Below are positions 23,030-35,485 of a DNA stretch of 64,000 nucleotides, piece by piece; position 1 is the stretch's first letter; the number at the start of each line of letters is the position of its first letter. This stretch comes from an uncultured Pelagibacteraceae bacterium (GTDB taxonomy: Bacteria > Pseudomonadota > Alphaproteobacteria > Pelagibacterales > Pelagibacteraceae). Under the pieces are notes generated by a model. That model saw only the letters and a program-made list of their open reading frames with translations, was not told the DNA's origin and searched no databases. The position numbers and the translations under genes were made by a program. The stretch spans positions 1 to 64,000 of the forward strand of contig CACHWJ010000001.1 in assembly GCA_902583635.1 (NCBI GenBank), given 5' to 3'.

Positions 23030-23731
23030 ATGAGTAACATTAGATTATTTTTTCCAAAAAGTTTATCACTTAATTTAACTACCACACTTGATAAATCACA
23101 ATCTCATTATGTAAGTAAAGTTATGAGAATTAAAGAAAATGAAGTTTTCTCTTTATTTAATATTAGTGGAGAGTGGGAGGCAAAAATTTCAGGTATTTCA
23201 AAAAATATTGTTGAGTTTAATGTTACAAAACAATTAAGACAAAAAGAGAATTTTAAAGAGCTATGGTTAGCTTTTTCTCCTATCAAATCTAATTACTTTA
23301 ATTTCATGATCCAAAAAGCAACTGAGTTAGGAGTTACAAAGTTTTTGCCTATTCTTTTTGATCGAACAATTGTTAGGAAGTTAAATAAAGAAAGATTAGA
23401 AAAAGTTATTATAGAAGCAGCAGAACAATCTAATAGAATTCAGGTTCCTAATATTGAAGACCTGCAAAATCTTAGAGATTTTTTAGATAAGAGTGATGTC
23501 GATTTGATTTTCACAGATCTTAATTCAAAAAATAATAAAGTAGATTTAAAAAAACTTACTAGCAAGCCAACCTGTATCGTTGTAGGTCCCGAAGGAGACT
23601 TTTCGGAGAGTGAAAGAGATGAGATTCTCTCATACAAAGGTGTTCAGGCTATAAAAATTAATGAAAACATCCTAAGATCTGAAACAGCTGTAATTTCTGC
23701 CATATCGATCATAAATTACGCCATTAATTGA
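23030..23731 (+). CDS. rsmE: 16S rRNA (uracil1498-N3)-methyltransferase
   Basis: KSNYFNFMIQKATELGVTKFLPI, EAAEQSNR, VGPEGDFSESE, ILRSETAVISA. Confidence 0.93.
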   Translation: MSNIRLFFPKSLSLNLTTTLDKSQSHYVSKVMRIKENEVFSLFNISGEWEAKISGISKNIVEFNVTKQLRQKENFKELWLAFSPIKSNYFNFMIQKATELGVTKFLPILFDRTIVRKLNKERLEKVIIEAAEQSNRIQVPNIEDLQNLRDFLDKSDVDLIFTDLNSKNNKVDLKKLTSKPTCIVVGPEGDFSESERDEILSYKGVQAIKINENILRSETAVISAISIINYAIN

Positions 23732-23791
23732 TATTTTGTCGCGAAAAGTAAAGTGTAATTTTTCTAAAGAGGATTTATATAGTGTCTTAAA

Positions 23792-26241
<2,450 letters not shown>

Positions 26242-26274
26242 TTTTTTAACCTAGATTTTTTAAATAGAAAATTA

Positions 26275-27186
26275 ATGATTAAGTCTAAATTAAAAAACAG
26301 AAATTTAAGTCAGGAAGACGTTTTTAATTTATCCGAATTATTTAAACTAATGAAGCCAAGAGTAATGTCATTAGTTATCTTTACTTGTGCTGTTGGATTG
26401 TTAATGGCGCCAAATATAGTGCCCACAAAAGATGCAATTATTGGAATAATTTTAGTTTCAATAGGTGCAGGCGCAGCAGGTGCACTTAATATGTGGTACG
26501 AGTCTGATTTAGATGCGTTAATGTCTAGAACTTGTTTAAGGCCAATTCCAACTGGAAAAGTAAACAAAAATCAGGCACTGGTCTTCGGTATTACCTTGTC
26601 GATATTTTCTGTAATAGCGTTAGATTATTTTGCAAACAGAATATCAGCTGGATTATTACTATCGACGATCTTATTTTATGTTTTTGTCTATACAATATGG
26701 CTGAAGAGAAAAACTCCTCAAAACATAGTAATAGGTGGTGCTGCTGGAGCTTTACCACCAGTAATAGGTTGGACAATTGCTACGAATTCACTTTCATTAG
26801 AGCCAATAACATTTTTTTTAATAATCTTTTTTTGGACTCCATCTCACTTCTGGGCTTTAAGCCTATATAAATCTGATGATTATAAAAGAGCAAAAATTCC
26901 AATGTTACCATTAACCAATGGAGTAGAGAGTACAAAATTAAATATATTAATTTATTCATTATTAATGTTACCAGTCATTGTCTTGCCATATGGTATTGGT
27001 TTTGTGGGTCTAGTTTTTTTACTACCATCCTTAATTTTAACACTTTACTATAACTTTCTGTGTTTGGAACTATACAAATTTAAAAAAAATAAATTTAACT
27101 CAAAAAAAGCAAAAACGATTTTTGGATATTCAATTTTATATTTATTTTTAATATTTGTTCTTTTTCTGATTGATAAAATTTTATGA
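26275..27186 (+). CDS. ctaB: Protoheme IX farnesyltransferase
   Basis: LMKPRVMSLVIFTCAVGL, NMWYESDLDALMSRTCLRPIPTG, FFWTPSHFWALSL. Confidence 0.97.
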   Translation: MIKSKLKNRNLSQEDVFNLSELFKLMKPRVMSLVIFTCAVGLLMAPNIVPTKDAIIGIILVSIGAGAAGALNMWYESDLDALMSRTCLRPIPTGKVNKNQALVFGITLSIFSVIALDYFANRISAGLLLSTILFYVFVYTIWLKRKTPQNIVIGGAAGALPPVIGWTIATNSLSLEPITFFLIIFFWTPSHFWALSLYKSDDYKRAKIPMLPLTNGVESTKLNILIYSLLMLPVIVLPYGIGFVGLVFLLPSLILTLYYNFLCLELYKFKKNKFNSKKAKTIFGYSILYLFLIFVLFLIDKIL

Positions 27187-27308
27187 TGACACCTGACAAA
27201 AAAACCAAAAAAAAAAACATTTTAACTGCTATAGCAATTTTAGCTTTTATGCTTTTCTTGTTTGTGTTTACTTTATATAACGTTGGAGTTTTTGATAGAC
27301 AAATATGA
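27183..27308 (+). CDS. Small single-TM protein in cox operon (CoxF-like), missing from ORF track
   Basis: 41-aa ORF MMTPDKKTKKKNILTAIAILAFMLFLFVFTLYNVGVFDRQI; overlaps ctaB stop and ctaG start; same position as coxF in alphaproteobacterial cox operons. Confidence 0.75.
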   Translation: MMTPDKKTKKKNILTAIAILAFMLFLFVFTLYNVGVFDRQI

Positions 27309-27838
27309 TTAAGAAAAAAACACTAACCCCTATACTCCTCGCTGGAATATTCTGTTTAATGCTAGGCCTATCTTTTGCAGCAGTACCACTTTATGACTTA
27401 TTTTGCAGAGTTACTGGTTTTGGAGGAACAACACAAGTTTCTAAAGAACCACCAAAAATAGTTTTAGATAAAATTGTAAGTGTTAGATTTGATACTAACG
27501 TAAATAATCTGACTTGGGATTTTAAAGCAAAATCTAATGTAATGGATGTAAAAGTTGGTCAAGTTAACAAAATAGAATTTGAGGTAGAAAATTATGGTGA
27601 TGACACCACTTACGGTGTTGCCACTTTTAATGTTTCACCTTCAAGTTTTGGAAAATACTATAGTAAGTTGGGTTGTTTTTGTTTTGAAAAACAGGAGTTG
27701 AAAGCTGGAGAAAAGGCAACTTACGTTATGACTTTTTATTTGGATCCAGAACTTGTAAATGATCCAACAGTAAAAAATTTACAGGATGTAACTATGTCGT
27801 ATACTTTTTTCTCGACAGATTACTATAAACAATCATAA
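27305..27838 (+). CDS. ctaG: Cytochrome c oxidase assembly protein CtaG/Cox11
   Basis: FAAVPLYDLFCRVTGFGGTTQ, KLGCFCFEKQELKAGE, MTFYLDPEL. Confidence 0.97.
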   Translation: MIKKKTLTPILLAGIFCLMLGLSFAAVPLYDLFCRVTGFGGTTQVSKEPPKIVLDKIVSVRFDTNVNNLTWDFKAKSNVMDVKVGQVNKIEFEVENYGDDTTYGVATFNVSPSSFGKYYSKLGCFCFEKQELKAGEKATYVMTFYLDPELVNDPTVKNLQDVTMSYTFFSTDYYKQS

Positions 27839-27846
27839 TCACCTAA

Positions 27847-28635
27847 ATGTCAGCTGAAAAAAAACATGATTATCACTTAGTAGACCCGAGTCCGTGGCCT
27901 ATATATACAGCATTTGCTTGTCTAGTGTTAGCAATCGGTACAATTTTTTACATGCATAACGATGTTTCGTGGGGAATGTATTTAGGATTAGCATTGCTTA
28001 TCTATGGAGCTTACATGTGGTTTAGAGATGTTGTAATTGAAGCAGAACATCAAGGTCATCATACCCCTGTTGTGCAAATTCATCACCGATATGGAATGAC
28101 ATTATTTATTGCATCAGAAGTGATGTTTTTTGTAGCATGGTTCTGGGCATATTTTGATATAAGTTTATTTCCAAATGAGTTTGTTGGAAATGTTTGGCCT
28201 CCTAAAGATATTGAAACATTTGATCCATGGGATATTCCATTAATCAACACATTGGTATTATTGTTATCTGGAACTACAGTTACATGGGCCCATCACTCAC
28301 TGTTAGAAGGTGATAGAAAAGGGTTTATTCAAGGGTTAACTGCTACTGTTGCACTTGGTTTCTTTTTTACTTTGTTGCAAGCGTACGAATATCATCACGC
28401 TACTTTTACCTATTCAGGTCATATTTATGGAGCTGTCTTTTATATGGCTACAGGTTTTCATGGATTTCACGTAATTGTAGGAACAATATTTTTAGCTGTT
28501 TGTTTGTGGCGTGGAAAATTAGGCCATTTTACTAAAGATCACCATTTTGGATTTGAAGCAGCTGCTTGGTACTGGCATTTTGTTGACGTGGTGTGGCTAT
28601 TCTTATTTGCTGCAATTTATATATGGGGAAGTTAA
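27847..28635 (+). CDS. coxC: Cytochrome c oxidase subunit III
   Basis: HHTPVVQIHHRYGMTLFIASEVMFFVAWFWAYF, GFHGFHVIVG, AWYWHFVDVVWLFLF. Confidence 0.98.
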   Translation: MSAEKKHDYHLVDPSPWPIYTAFACLVLAIGTIFYMHNDVSWGMYLGLALLIYGAYMWFRDVVIEAEHQGHHTPVVQIHHRYGMTLFIASEVMFFVAWFWAYFDISLFPNEFVGNVWPPKDIETFDPWDIPLINTLVLLLSGTTVTWAHHSLLEGDRKGFIQGLTATVALGFFFTLLQAYEYHHATFTYSGHIYGAVFYMATGFHGFHVIVGTIFLAVCLWRGKLGHFTKDHHFGFEAAAWYWHFVDVVWLFLFAAIYIWGS

Positions 28636-28645
28636 TTTACAACTC

Positions 28646-29299
28646 TTGAAGAATAAATTTTTATTTTCAGTATTTGTTTGGTTTATAATTCTTATTCTTT
28701 TCTCATTAGGTTTTTGGCAAATTTATAGACTAAATTGGAAGCTAGATTTAATAAATCAAATTGAAAATTCTCTAAAAAATGATCCTGTACAATTAACTCA
28801 AACCAATAAAAAAAACTATTTAAGAATAAAAACCTCAGGTCAAATTGATTTTGATAATCAAATTTACTTATATAATTTGAATGAAAAAGGAAAACCTGGG
28901 TTTGAAGTAGTGAACCCAATATTGATTGAAAATGAAAACTTTTTAATTAACAGAGGCTGGATACCTTTTGATAAAAAAGATCTACCAGAAATCAATCAAA
29001 TCAATCAAAATGAAATACTTGGAACTTTAATGATACAATCTAAGTCAAGTATGTTTAAGCCCCAAAATGAAATTAAAAAAAATTATTGGTTCACCCTTGA
29101 TAGAGATGACATTTTTAATCAGACTGGAAGAAAATTTTCTAATTATATTATTTATTTAAATGGAAACTATAAAATTCCAAAACCAAGAGTGATAACTGCA
29201 AAAATTTCAAACAATCATAAAAAGTATGCAATTACTTGGTTTTCAATGGCGATTTCAATTCTTTTAATATATCTATATTTTAGAAAAAAAAATTATTAG
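28646..29299 (+). CDS. SURF1 family cytochrome oxidase biogenesis protein
   Basis: LGFWQIYRLNWKLDLI, GFEVVNPILIENENFLINRGWIP, C-terminal TM; TTG start at 28646 favoured over the 28547 ORF start inside coxC. Confidence 0.88.
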   Translation: MKNKFLFSVFVWFIILILFSLGFWQIYRLNWKLDLINQIENSLKNDPVQLTQTNKKNYLRIKTSGQIDFDNQIYLYNLNEKGKPGFEVVNPILIENENFLINRGWIPFDKKDLPEINQINQNEILGTLMIQSKSSMFKPQNEIKKNYWFTLDRDDIFNQTGRKFSNYIIYLNGNYKIPKPRVITAKISNNHKKYAITWFSMAISILLIYLYFRKKNY

Positions 29300-30682
29300 A
29301 TGAAGTATATAAGCACAAGAGACAAATCAAAAAACTTTGAATTTAAAGATGTTTTTATTAAAGGCCTTGCTGATGATGGCGGTCTTTTTATCCCAGAGAC
29401 TTTACACAAATATTCAGAGTCTGAAATTAGTGATTTTAAAAAACTAAGTTATTCAGATTTAGCAAAAAAAATTATTCATCCATTTATTGGTAATTTTACT
29501 TCAGAAGGTGAGTTAAGTAAAATAATAGAAAAATCCTACTCAGTTTTCAGAAAAGATAATGTTATTGATCTTATTAAAGTGGGCGACCGTTCCGTGCTTG
29601 AATTGTTTCATGGTCCAACCTTAGCTTTTAAAGATGTTGCAATGCAACTCTTGGGTAATTTTTATGAATTTTATTTAAATAATGAAAATGAAAAGATTAA
29701 TATTGTAGTTGCCACATCAGGAGATACTGGTGCAGCTGCCATAGATGCAATTAAAGGAAAAAAAAACTTAAATATATTTGTTCTACATCCTCATAACCGT
29801 ATTTCACCTGTTCAAAGAAAATTAATGACAACTGGAAAAGATGAGAATGTATTCAATATTGCTGTAAAAGGTAACTTCGATGATTGTCAAAATTTAGTTA
29901 AATCCATGTTTTCAGATAAAGAATTTTCTAATCAGATAAACATGTCTGGTGTTAATTCAATTAATTGGGCCCGAATCGTTGCGCAAAGTGTATATTATTT
30001 TTATTGTTATTTTTTAGCCGAGGATGACAATCAGCCAATAAATTTTTCAGTACCAACTGGAAATTTTGGAGATGTATATGCTGGTTATTTGGCAAAGAAG
30101 TTGGGTCTTCCAATTAATAAATTAATAGTAGCCACAAATCAAAACGACATTTTACATAGAGCTATTTCAAAAGGTAAATATGAGGCTGAACATGTATCTG
30201 AAACTATTTCGCCAAGTATGGACATTCAAATTGCAAGTAATTTTGAGAGATTAATTTATGATTTAAATAATCATGATAGTTCAAAAACTTTAGATGATAT
30301 GAAAACCATTAAACAGAATGGTAAATATTCAATCGACGATGAGAAATTAAAAAAAATTAATCAAGATTTTTTGTCGGCAAGAATGAGTGAGCAGGAAACA
30401 ATAGATGTGATAAAAAATATTTATGAAAAATTTAATATGGTTTTAGATCCACACACCGCTATAGGATATGGTGCTTTTGATAAACATGATTTAAAAGGAA
30501 ACAATATTGTTCTTGCAACTGCACACCCATGTAAATTTCCAGATGCAATTTTAAAGGCTATAAACTTGAAATCTGATTTACCAAATGAATTAAAGTTTAT
30601 TTTGGATGAGAAAGAAAATTATGGTATAATTGAAAATAATCTCAAAGAAATTAAACAATATATTTTAGAAAAAATTAAATGA
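29300..30682 (+). CDS. thrC: Threonine synthase
   Basis: LFHGPTLAFKDVAMQLLG, ATSGDTGAAAI, PTGNFGDVYAGYLAKKLGLPI. Confidence 0.97.
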   Translation: MKYISTRDKSKNFEFKDVFIKGLADDGGLFIPETLHKYSESEISDFKKLSYSDLAKKIIHPFIGNFTSEGELSKIIEKSYSVFRKDNVIDLIKVGDRSVLELFHGPTLAFKDVAMQLLGNFYEFYLNNENEKINIVVATSGDTGAAAIDAIKGKKNLNIFVLHPHNRISPVQRKLMTTGKDENVFNIAVKGNFDDCQNLVKSMFSDKEFSNQINMSGVNSINWARIVAQSVYYFYCYFLAEDDNQPINFSVPTGNFGDVYAGYLAKKLGLPINKLIVATNQNDILHRAISKGKYEAEHVSETISPSMDIQIASNFERLIYDLNNHDSSKTLDDMKTIKQNGKYSIDDEKLKKINQDFLSARMSEQETIDVIKNIYEKFNMVLDPHTAIGYGAFDKHDLKGNNIVLATAHPCKFPDAILKAINLKSDLPNELKFILDEKENYGIIENNLKEIKQYILEKIK

Positions 30683-31167
30683 AAATTAAAGAGGGAGATA
30701 AAATTCCAAATTCAGAATTTTACTATTTAGACGAAACTGGTGCTCCAAAAAAAATATCTACATCTGAGTTGTTTAATAATAATAAAACAATAGTTATAGG
30801 GGTTCCTGGAGCTTTTACTAAAGTTTGCTCCGCTAAACATTTGCCAGGTTATGTCAACAATTTTGAAGCTGCTAAAAAAAAAGGGATTACCAAAATTATC
30901 TGTGTTTCAGTAAATGATCCAAATGTAATGAAAGCTTGGGGTGATAGTCAAAAGGTAGAGGACAAGATTTTTATGGCAGCAGATCCATACTGTGAATTTA
31001 CTAAATTAATTGGCGCAGATATTGATAGATTTGACAGAGGTCAAGGAACGCGATCAGCAAGATATACTATGCTGGTTGAAAATAATATTGCAACTAAGAT
31101 AAAAGCTGAAGAAGATACAGCGACCTGTGAGATGTCAGCTGCAGAGAATTTTTTAGTTTCAATTTAA
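30679..31167 (+). CDS. Peroxiredoxin (Prx5-type, redoxin domain)
   Basis: VIGVPGAFTKVCSAKHLPGYV, VSVNDPNVMKAWG, RSARYTMLVENN. Confidence 0.92.
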   Translation: MKIKEGDKIPNSEFYYLDETGAPKKISTSELFNNNKTIVIGVPGAFTKVCSAKHLPGYVNNFEAAKKKGITKIICVSVNDPNVMKAWGDSQKVEDKIFMAADPYCEFTKLIGADIDRFDRGQGTRSARYTMLVENNIATKIKAEEDTATCEMSAAENFLVSI

Positions 31168-31584
31168 AGTAGCTGCTTTTTTAGCCAACATATCCACCTC
31201 TTCATTTAGAGGGTCTCCAGCATGTGCTTTAACCCAATTCCATTTTACGTTTAAGGATTGGTTTAGTTTATGTAATTCAAGCCATAAATCTTTGTTTTTA
31301 ACATTCTCTTTTTTTGATGTTTTCCAGTTATTTAATACCCAAGTATTAATCCACTCAGTAATTCCATTTTTTACATATTTTGAATCTGTAAATATCTCTA
31401 TTGGATCTTTTGAGTTTATATTTTTTAAGGCATTAATTGGAGCCATAAGTTCCATCCTGTTATTTGTCGTATTTTTTTCATTTCCACTAATTTTTTTAAT
31501 TTCTCCATTGATGTTAATTATTGCAGCCCATCCACCATTTCCTGGATTAGACAGGCAGGAACCATCTGTATAAATTTTAATCAT
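31159..31584 (-). CDS. rnhA: Ribonuclease HI
   Basis: IYTDGSCLSNPGNGGWAAI, NRMELMA, TDSKYVKNGI, WVKAHAGDPLNEEVDMLAKKA. Confidence 0.95.
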   Translation of the reverse strand: MIKIYTDGSCLSNPGNGGWAAIININGEIKKISGNEKNTTNNRMELMAPINALKNINSKDPIEIFTDSKYVKNGITEWINTWVLNNWKTSKKENVKNKDLWLELHKLNQSLNVKWNWVKAHAGDPLNEEVDMLAKKAATLN

Positions 31585-32549
31585 TTGGGTAAATAATCTT
31601 TATAAGAATTTAAGCTATTATGAGTAAGTAGTTTTTGATAATACTCGTTAGGATTTTTTATCTTTATTAAAGCTGTTTTAGGAGTGTTAGAATAATCATA
31701 AAGTCTAGTTAATAAGTAACGCAAAGCTGCTCCTCTACATAAGACATTAATAGCGTTTTTTTCTCTAGAAGAAATTTTCTTAATACTCTCATAGCCTTTA
31801 ATTAAACTTTTAATTTTTTGTTTATTTATTGAAAATTTTTTACCATTTAGGTCAAAACATAGAGCATTAATACAAATTGCAATCTCATACATAAAATAAT
31901 CGTTTCCAGCAAAGTAAAAATCTATAATCCCTGAGAGTTTATTTTTTTTGAAAAAGATATTATCAATAAATAAATCTCCATGAATAATGCCGTTTGGTAA
32001 TTTTTTTGGCCAATGCTTATTGATATTATTTAAATTATTTTTTAAAAAAAAATCTATTTTTGAAAATTTATTGCCTTTAAATTTAATACTTTTTAATAAA
32101 GGATTAAGATTTTTAATACCCATTGAGTTTTTGCGATAAAGTTTTAGTTTTTTTGTAACTAAATGCATTCGTGCAGTAATTTTTCCAACAGAGTAACAAT
32201 CTTTGATATTTAGTTTTTTTTTATCTTTTCCCTCTAAAAAAGAGACAATACAGGCAGTCTTTTTTTTTAATTTTATTAAATAACTATTATTTTTGGTTCT
32301 CAGAGGTTTTGGACAATTTATTCTAGAGCTATTTAAATTATCCATTAGTTTCATAAAAAAGGGAACGTCTTTTTTCGAAACTCTTTTTTCAAAAATAGTT
32401 AAGATAAATTTTTTATTCTTTGATTTTAATAAATAATTAGTATTTTCAATTCCTTGTTTAATTCCTTGAAAGTTTACAATTTTTTCAATATCAAACTTAT
32501 TATTTATTAGTCTAATATCATCCTTATCTATTTTTGTATAAACAGCCAT
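31581..32549 (-). CDS. thrB: Homoserine kinase (ThrB, aminoglycoside phosphotransferase-like)
   Basis: GIKQGIENTNYLL, GIIHGDLFIDNIFF, GIIDFYFAGNDYFMYEIAIC. Confidence 0.9.
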   Translation of the reverse strand: MAVYTKIDKDDIRLINNKFDIEKIVNFQGIKQGIENTNYLLKSKNKKFILTIFEKRVSKKDVPFFMKLMDNLNSSRINCPKPLRTKNNSYLIKLKKKTACIVSFLEGKDKKKLNIKDCYSVGKITARMHLVTKKLKLYRKNSMGIKNLNPLLKSIKFKGNKFSKIDFFLKNNLNNINKHWPKKLPNGIIHGDLFIDNIFFKKNKLSGIIDFYFAGNDYFMYEIAICINALCFDLNGKKFSINKQKIKSLIKGYESIKKISSREKNAINVLCRGAALRYLLTRLYDYSNTPKTALIKIKNPNEYYQKLLTHNSLNSYKDYLPK

Positions 32550-33494
32550 CTAATTTAACTTGTTGGGGACTTTAAATACTACATTTTCTTTTATTATTTC
32601 AACTTCATTTATATTTATAGTGAATTTATTTTTTAGTGCTTTTATGAAATTCTCAACTAAAATTTCTGGAGCAGAAGCACCTGACGATATACCTATAGTA
32701 TTAAATTTTTCTATTTCATCATATGGAATTTCACTTTCGGAATGAATTAAGTGAGCATTCTCACACCCCGATTTTTTGGCGACTTCAACTAATCTTACAG
32801 AGTTTGAGGAATTTCTACTTCCAATTACAAAAAACATTTCACATTTTTTTGCAATATTTTTTACTGCAGCTTGCCTATTTGTTGTGGCATAACAAATATC
32901 TTCCTTCATTGGCTCTTTCATTAATGGATATTTATTTTTTAAGATTTTTATTATTTCTTTAGTGTCATCTACTGATAAAGTCGTTTGAGTTATATAGGCA
33001 ATTTTATCAAATTTTTCAGTGTGATAATTTTTAGCCTCATACTCATTCTGAATTAGTTTTACTGCACCAACTGGGAGCTGCCCCATAGTTCCAACAACCT
33101 CTGGATGGTTTTTGTGTCCAATTAAAATAATGTGATATCCAGCTTTATTAAGATTTTCTGCTTCTCTATGTACTTTTGAAACCAAAGGACATGTTGCATC
33201 AACATAAGTCATTTTATAGTTTTTTGCATCTTCGGGTATCTTTTTGGGCACACCATGAGCAGAAAAAATAACAGGTCTAGTTTTATCCTCAATTTCTTCA
33301 AGCTCTTCTACAAATATGGCTCCTTTATTTTTAAGGTCGTCAACAACGTGTTTATTGTGAACAATTTCATGTCGAACATAAACTGGAGCACCAAATTTTT
33401 GAATTGATTTTTCAACAATTTCAATTGCTCTTTCAACACCTGCACAAAATCCACGTGGTGCAGATAATAGGATGTTTAATTCTTTATTTTTCAT
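32550..33494 (-). CDS. ispH: 4-hydroxy-3-methylbut-2-enyl diphosphate reductase
   Basis: APRGFCAGVERAIEIVEKS, YVRHEIVHNKHVV, DATCPLVSKVH, GTMGQLP. Confidence 0.97.
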   Translation of the reverse strand: MKNKELNILLSAPRGFCAGVERAIEIVEKSIQKFGAPVYVRHEIVHNKHVVDDLKNKGAIFVEELEEIEDKTRPVIFSAHGVPKKIPEDAKNYKMTYVDATCPLVSKVHREAENLNKAGYHIILIGHKNHPEVVGTMGQLPVGAVKLIQNEYEAKNYHTEKFDKIAYITQTTLSVDDTKEIIKILKNKYPLMKEPMKEDICYATTNRQAAVKNIAKKCEMFFVIGSRNSSNSVRLVEVAKKSGCENAHLIHSESEIPYDEIEKFNTIGISSGASAPEILVENFIKALKNKFTININEVEIIKENVVFKVPNKLN

Positions 33495-34419
33495 TTTTTT
33501 CTAAAAAATATTCAAGCAATATATGTGGAAAGGTTAAAGACGCCAAACCTATAAAAATTATTTTTAAGACCGCATTATTTAATTCATAGACATTATTTAG
33601 TAAATAAAGACCCACCAAACAAAAAATAGCAGTCAAAACTGTTAATGGAAAAGCTTTTTTGACAAATAAGTTAAAACCATTTTTAAGATTTGTGTTATCC
33701 ATTTCAACAGCAAGTGAAATAGTATGCCTAATAGAGTGTAAAAAACAAAAATAAATTGTGAATGCAACCAATGGAGGTAAGTAATAATTTAAAATAATAA
33801 TTGAGAAGAAATCTAATAAAATTGAAAATTTTTTAAAGTTAAACTCAGTTAAAAATAAAATAATACTCGATAGTGCACTTAATCCAATAGCTATTTCAAT
33901 AATTTTATAATTTTCAATAAAGCTTAAACTTAGGTAAAATTGCTCACTATCAATCAACAACATTTTAAAAATATACACCGTCTCATCAAAATTGAAGTAC
34001 AAAGGAGCAATAATAACCAATAAGCCTCTGAAAAAATAAAATATTGGAATTAAATTTGAACTCTTATTTATTAAAAATTGCGTATCTTCTTTACCAAAAT
34101 GAAACGATGCAACTGCCAAAAAAATTACTAAGGTTATAGTTGGCAAAACAGTCCATGTCAATATTACTGAGATAGCTATTAATATGTACAACAAATAAAA
34201 AATATATGATTTTTTAATATTTAAATTTGTGAGTAGTTTTTTACCTTTTAAATGGTCTAGTGCACCATGCGAAACACCTATTATCAATATAAGTAGCAAA
34301 CATATTAAGGACGATATATTTAAATTACTAAATTTAAAAATTATTATTGAAAATATATTGCAAAATAAAAAAAAAATAAAAGAATGATTTAAATTTATTT
34401 TTTTTATTTTATTACTCAT
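33484..34419 (-). CDS. blh: Brp/Blh family beta-carotene 15,15'-dioxygenase
   Basis: Polytopic membrane protein with His motifs GVSHGALDH, FHFGKED, CFLHSIRH; adjacent to crtY/crtB/crtI. Confidence 0.9.
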   Translation of the reverse strand: MSNKIKKINLNHSFIFFLFCNIFSIIIFKFSNLNISSLICLLLILIIGVSHGALDHLKGKKLLTNLNIKKSYIFYLLYILIAISVILTWTVLPTITLVIFLAVASFHFGKEDTQFLINKSSNLIPIFYFFRGLLVIIAPLYFNFDETVYIFKMLLIDSEQFYLSLSFIENYKIIEIAIGLSALSSIILFLTEFNFKKFSILLDFFSIIILNYYLPPLVAFTIYFCFLHSIRHTISLAVEMDNTNLKNGFNLFVKKAFPLTVLTAIFCLVGLYLLNNVYELNNAVLKIIFIGLASLTFPHILLEYFLEKNEK

Positions 34420-34420
34420 A

Positions 34421-35485
34421 TTAAATTAATTCTTTGAAAAATTTCCACTTAGGCATTTTAAGAATAATTTCTAAATCTTCAAAAAAACTGCTTTTATTTG
34501 ATAAAAAATTAATGGCTGTTTCAGATTTTGAACTAAAAACATTGAAAAAAATATTACCCATTTCATTAGGATTATTTTTAAGAACCCTTAATAATATTTT
34601 ATCTAAAAAATCATATTTTGAATTAATTTTAAATAGATTTACGTTTTTTATATTTTCTATGTTTTTTCTTATGTATCTGCTTTGCTCTTGAATATTTAGG
34701 AAAGTATAACCGGTGCTTAATCTAGTCATGCCTCCTGCTGATCCTATGTTAATTTCATTTAATTTATTAACATTTTTTTGTCTAAAAAGGGGAATGGCTC
34801 CTTGTTCTCTAAAATGTATTTTACATTGTCTTAAGTTTAAATGATTACATAGGTAGTCATCAATTTGTTCATCATAATCATTTAGTGAACTGTTATTGAG
34901 TTCTGATATCCAAGTAGTTTCAACAAGTGCTGTCTTTTTTGTAAAGGGGAGTGTGTAAAAAAAATGCACTCTATTTCTTTGATCACATTTAAAATCCATT
35001 AAATTAAATATTTCTTCATCAAAAAAATCTTTTCGAGTTTCTATCTCCACACCACAAAAATGTTGCCACAACTCACTTTTTTTATTTTCAAAATTAGGCA
35101 CACTATTAAATACAATTGAATTTGACTTATCTATTTGATCAACATTTTTAAAAAAATAAATATTTTCATTTAATCTAAGTTTTGAAAGTATTTTTTCATA
35201 AAATATACCACTATCAATCGTCTGATACGGGGTAGATTGGCAATCTACATATTTTGTTTCATATGTTGTATTTATTGAAAAATTATTCCAACTTTTTTTT
35301 ACACAATCATCAAAGTTATGTGGAAAAACCTTCCAAAAAGACCACGTTTTATCTCTTTTATAATCATCTCTTGGTTCAATGATTGCTAAAGTTTTATTTT
35401 TTAATTTATTATTAATTTCTAGCTCATATGCTAATGAAAGACCCGCACAACCTCCACCAATAATTACGTAGTCAAATTCTCTCAT
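34421..35485 (-). CDS. crtY: Lycopene beta-cyclase
   Basis: FDYVIIGGGCAGLSLAYEL, DKTWSFW, GSAGGMTRLSTGYTFLNIQ. Confidence 0.93.
   Translation of the reverse strand: MREFDYVIIGGGCAGLSLAYELEINNKLKNKTLAIIEPRDDYKRDKTWSFWKVFPHNFDDCVKKSWNNFSINTTYETKYVDCQSTPYQTIDSGIFYEKILSKLRLNENIYFFKNVDQIDKSNSIVFNSVPNFENKKSELWQHFCGVEIETRKDFFDEEIFNLMDFKCDQRNRVHFFYTLPFTKKTALVETTWISELNNSSLNDYDEQIDDYLCNHLNLRQCKIHFREQGAIPLFRQKNVNKLNEINIGSAGGMTRLSTGYTFLNIQEQSRYIRKNIENIKNVNLFKINSKYDFLDKILLRVLKNNPNEMGNIFFNVFSSKSETAINFLSNKSSFFEDLEIILKMPKWKFFKELI

Noticed and set aside
26532-26870. 112-aa out-of-frame ORF inside ctaB
   Set aside because: Overlaps a clearly conserved ctaB reading frame; random-looking composition
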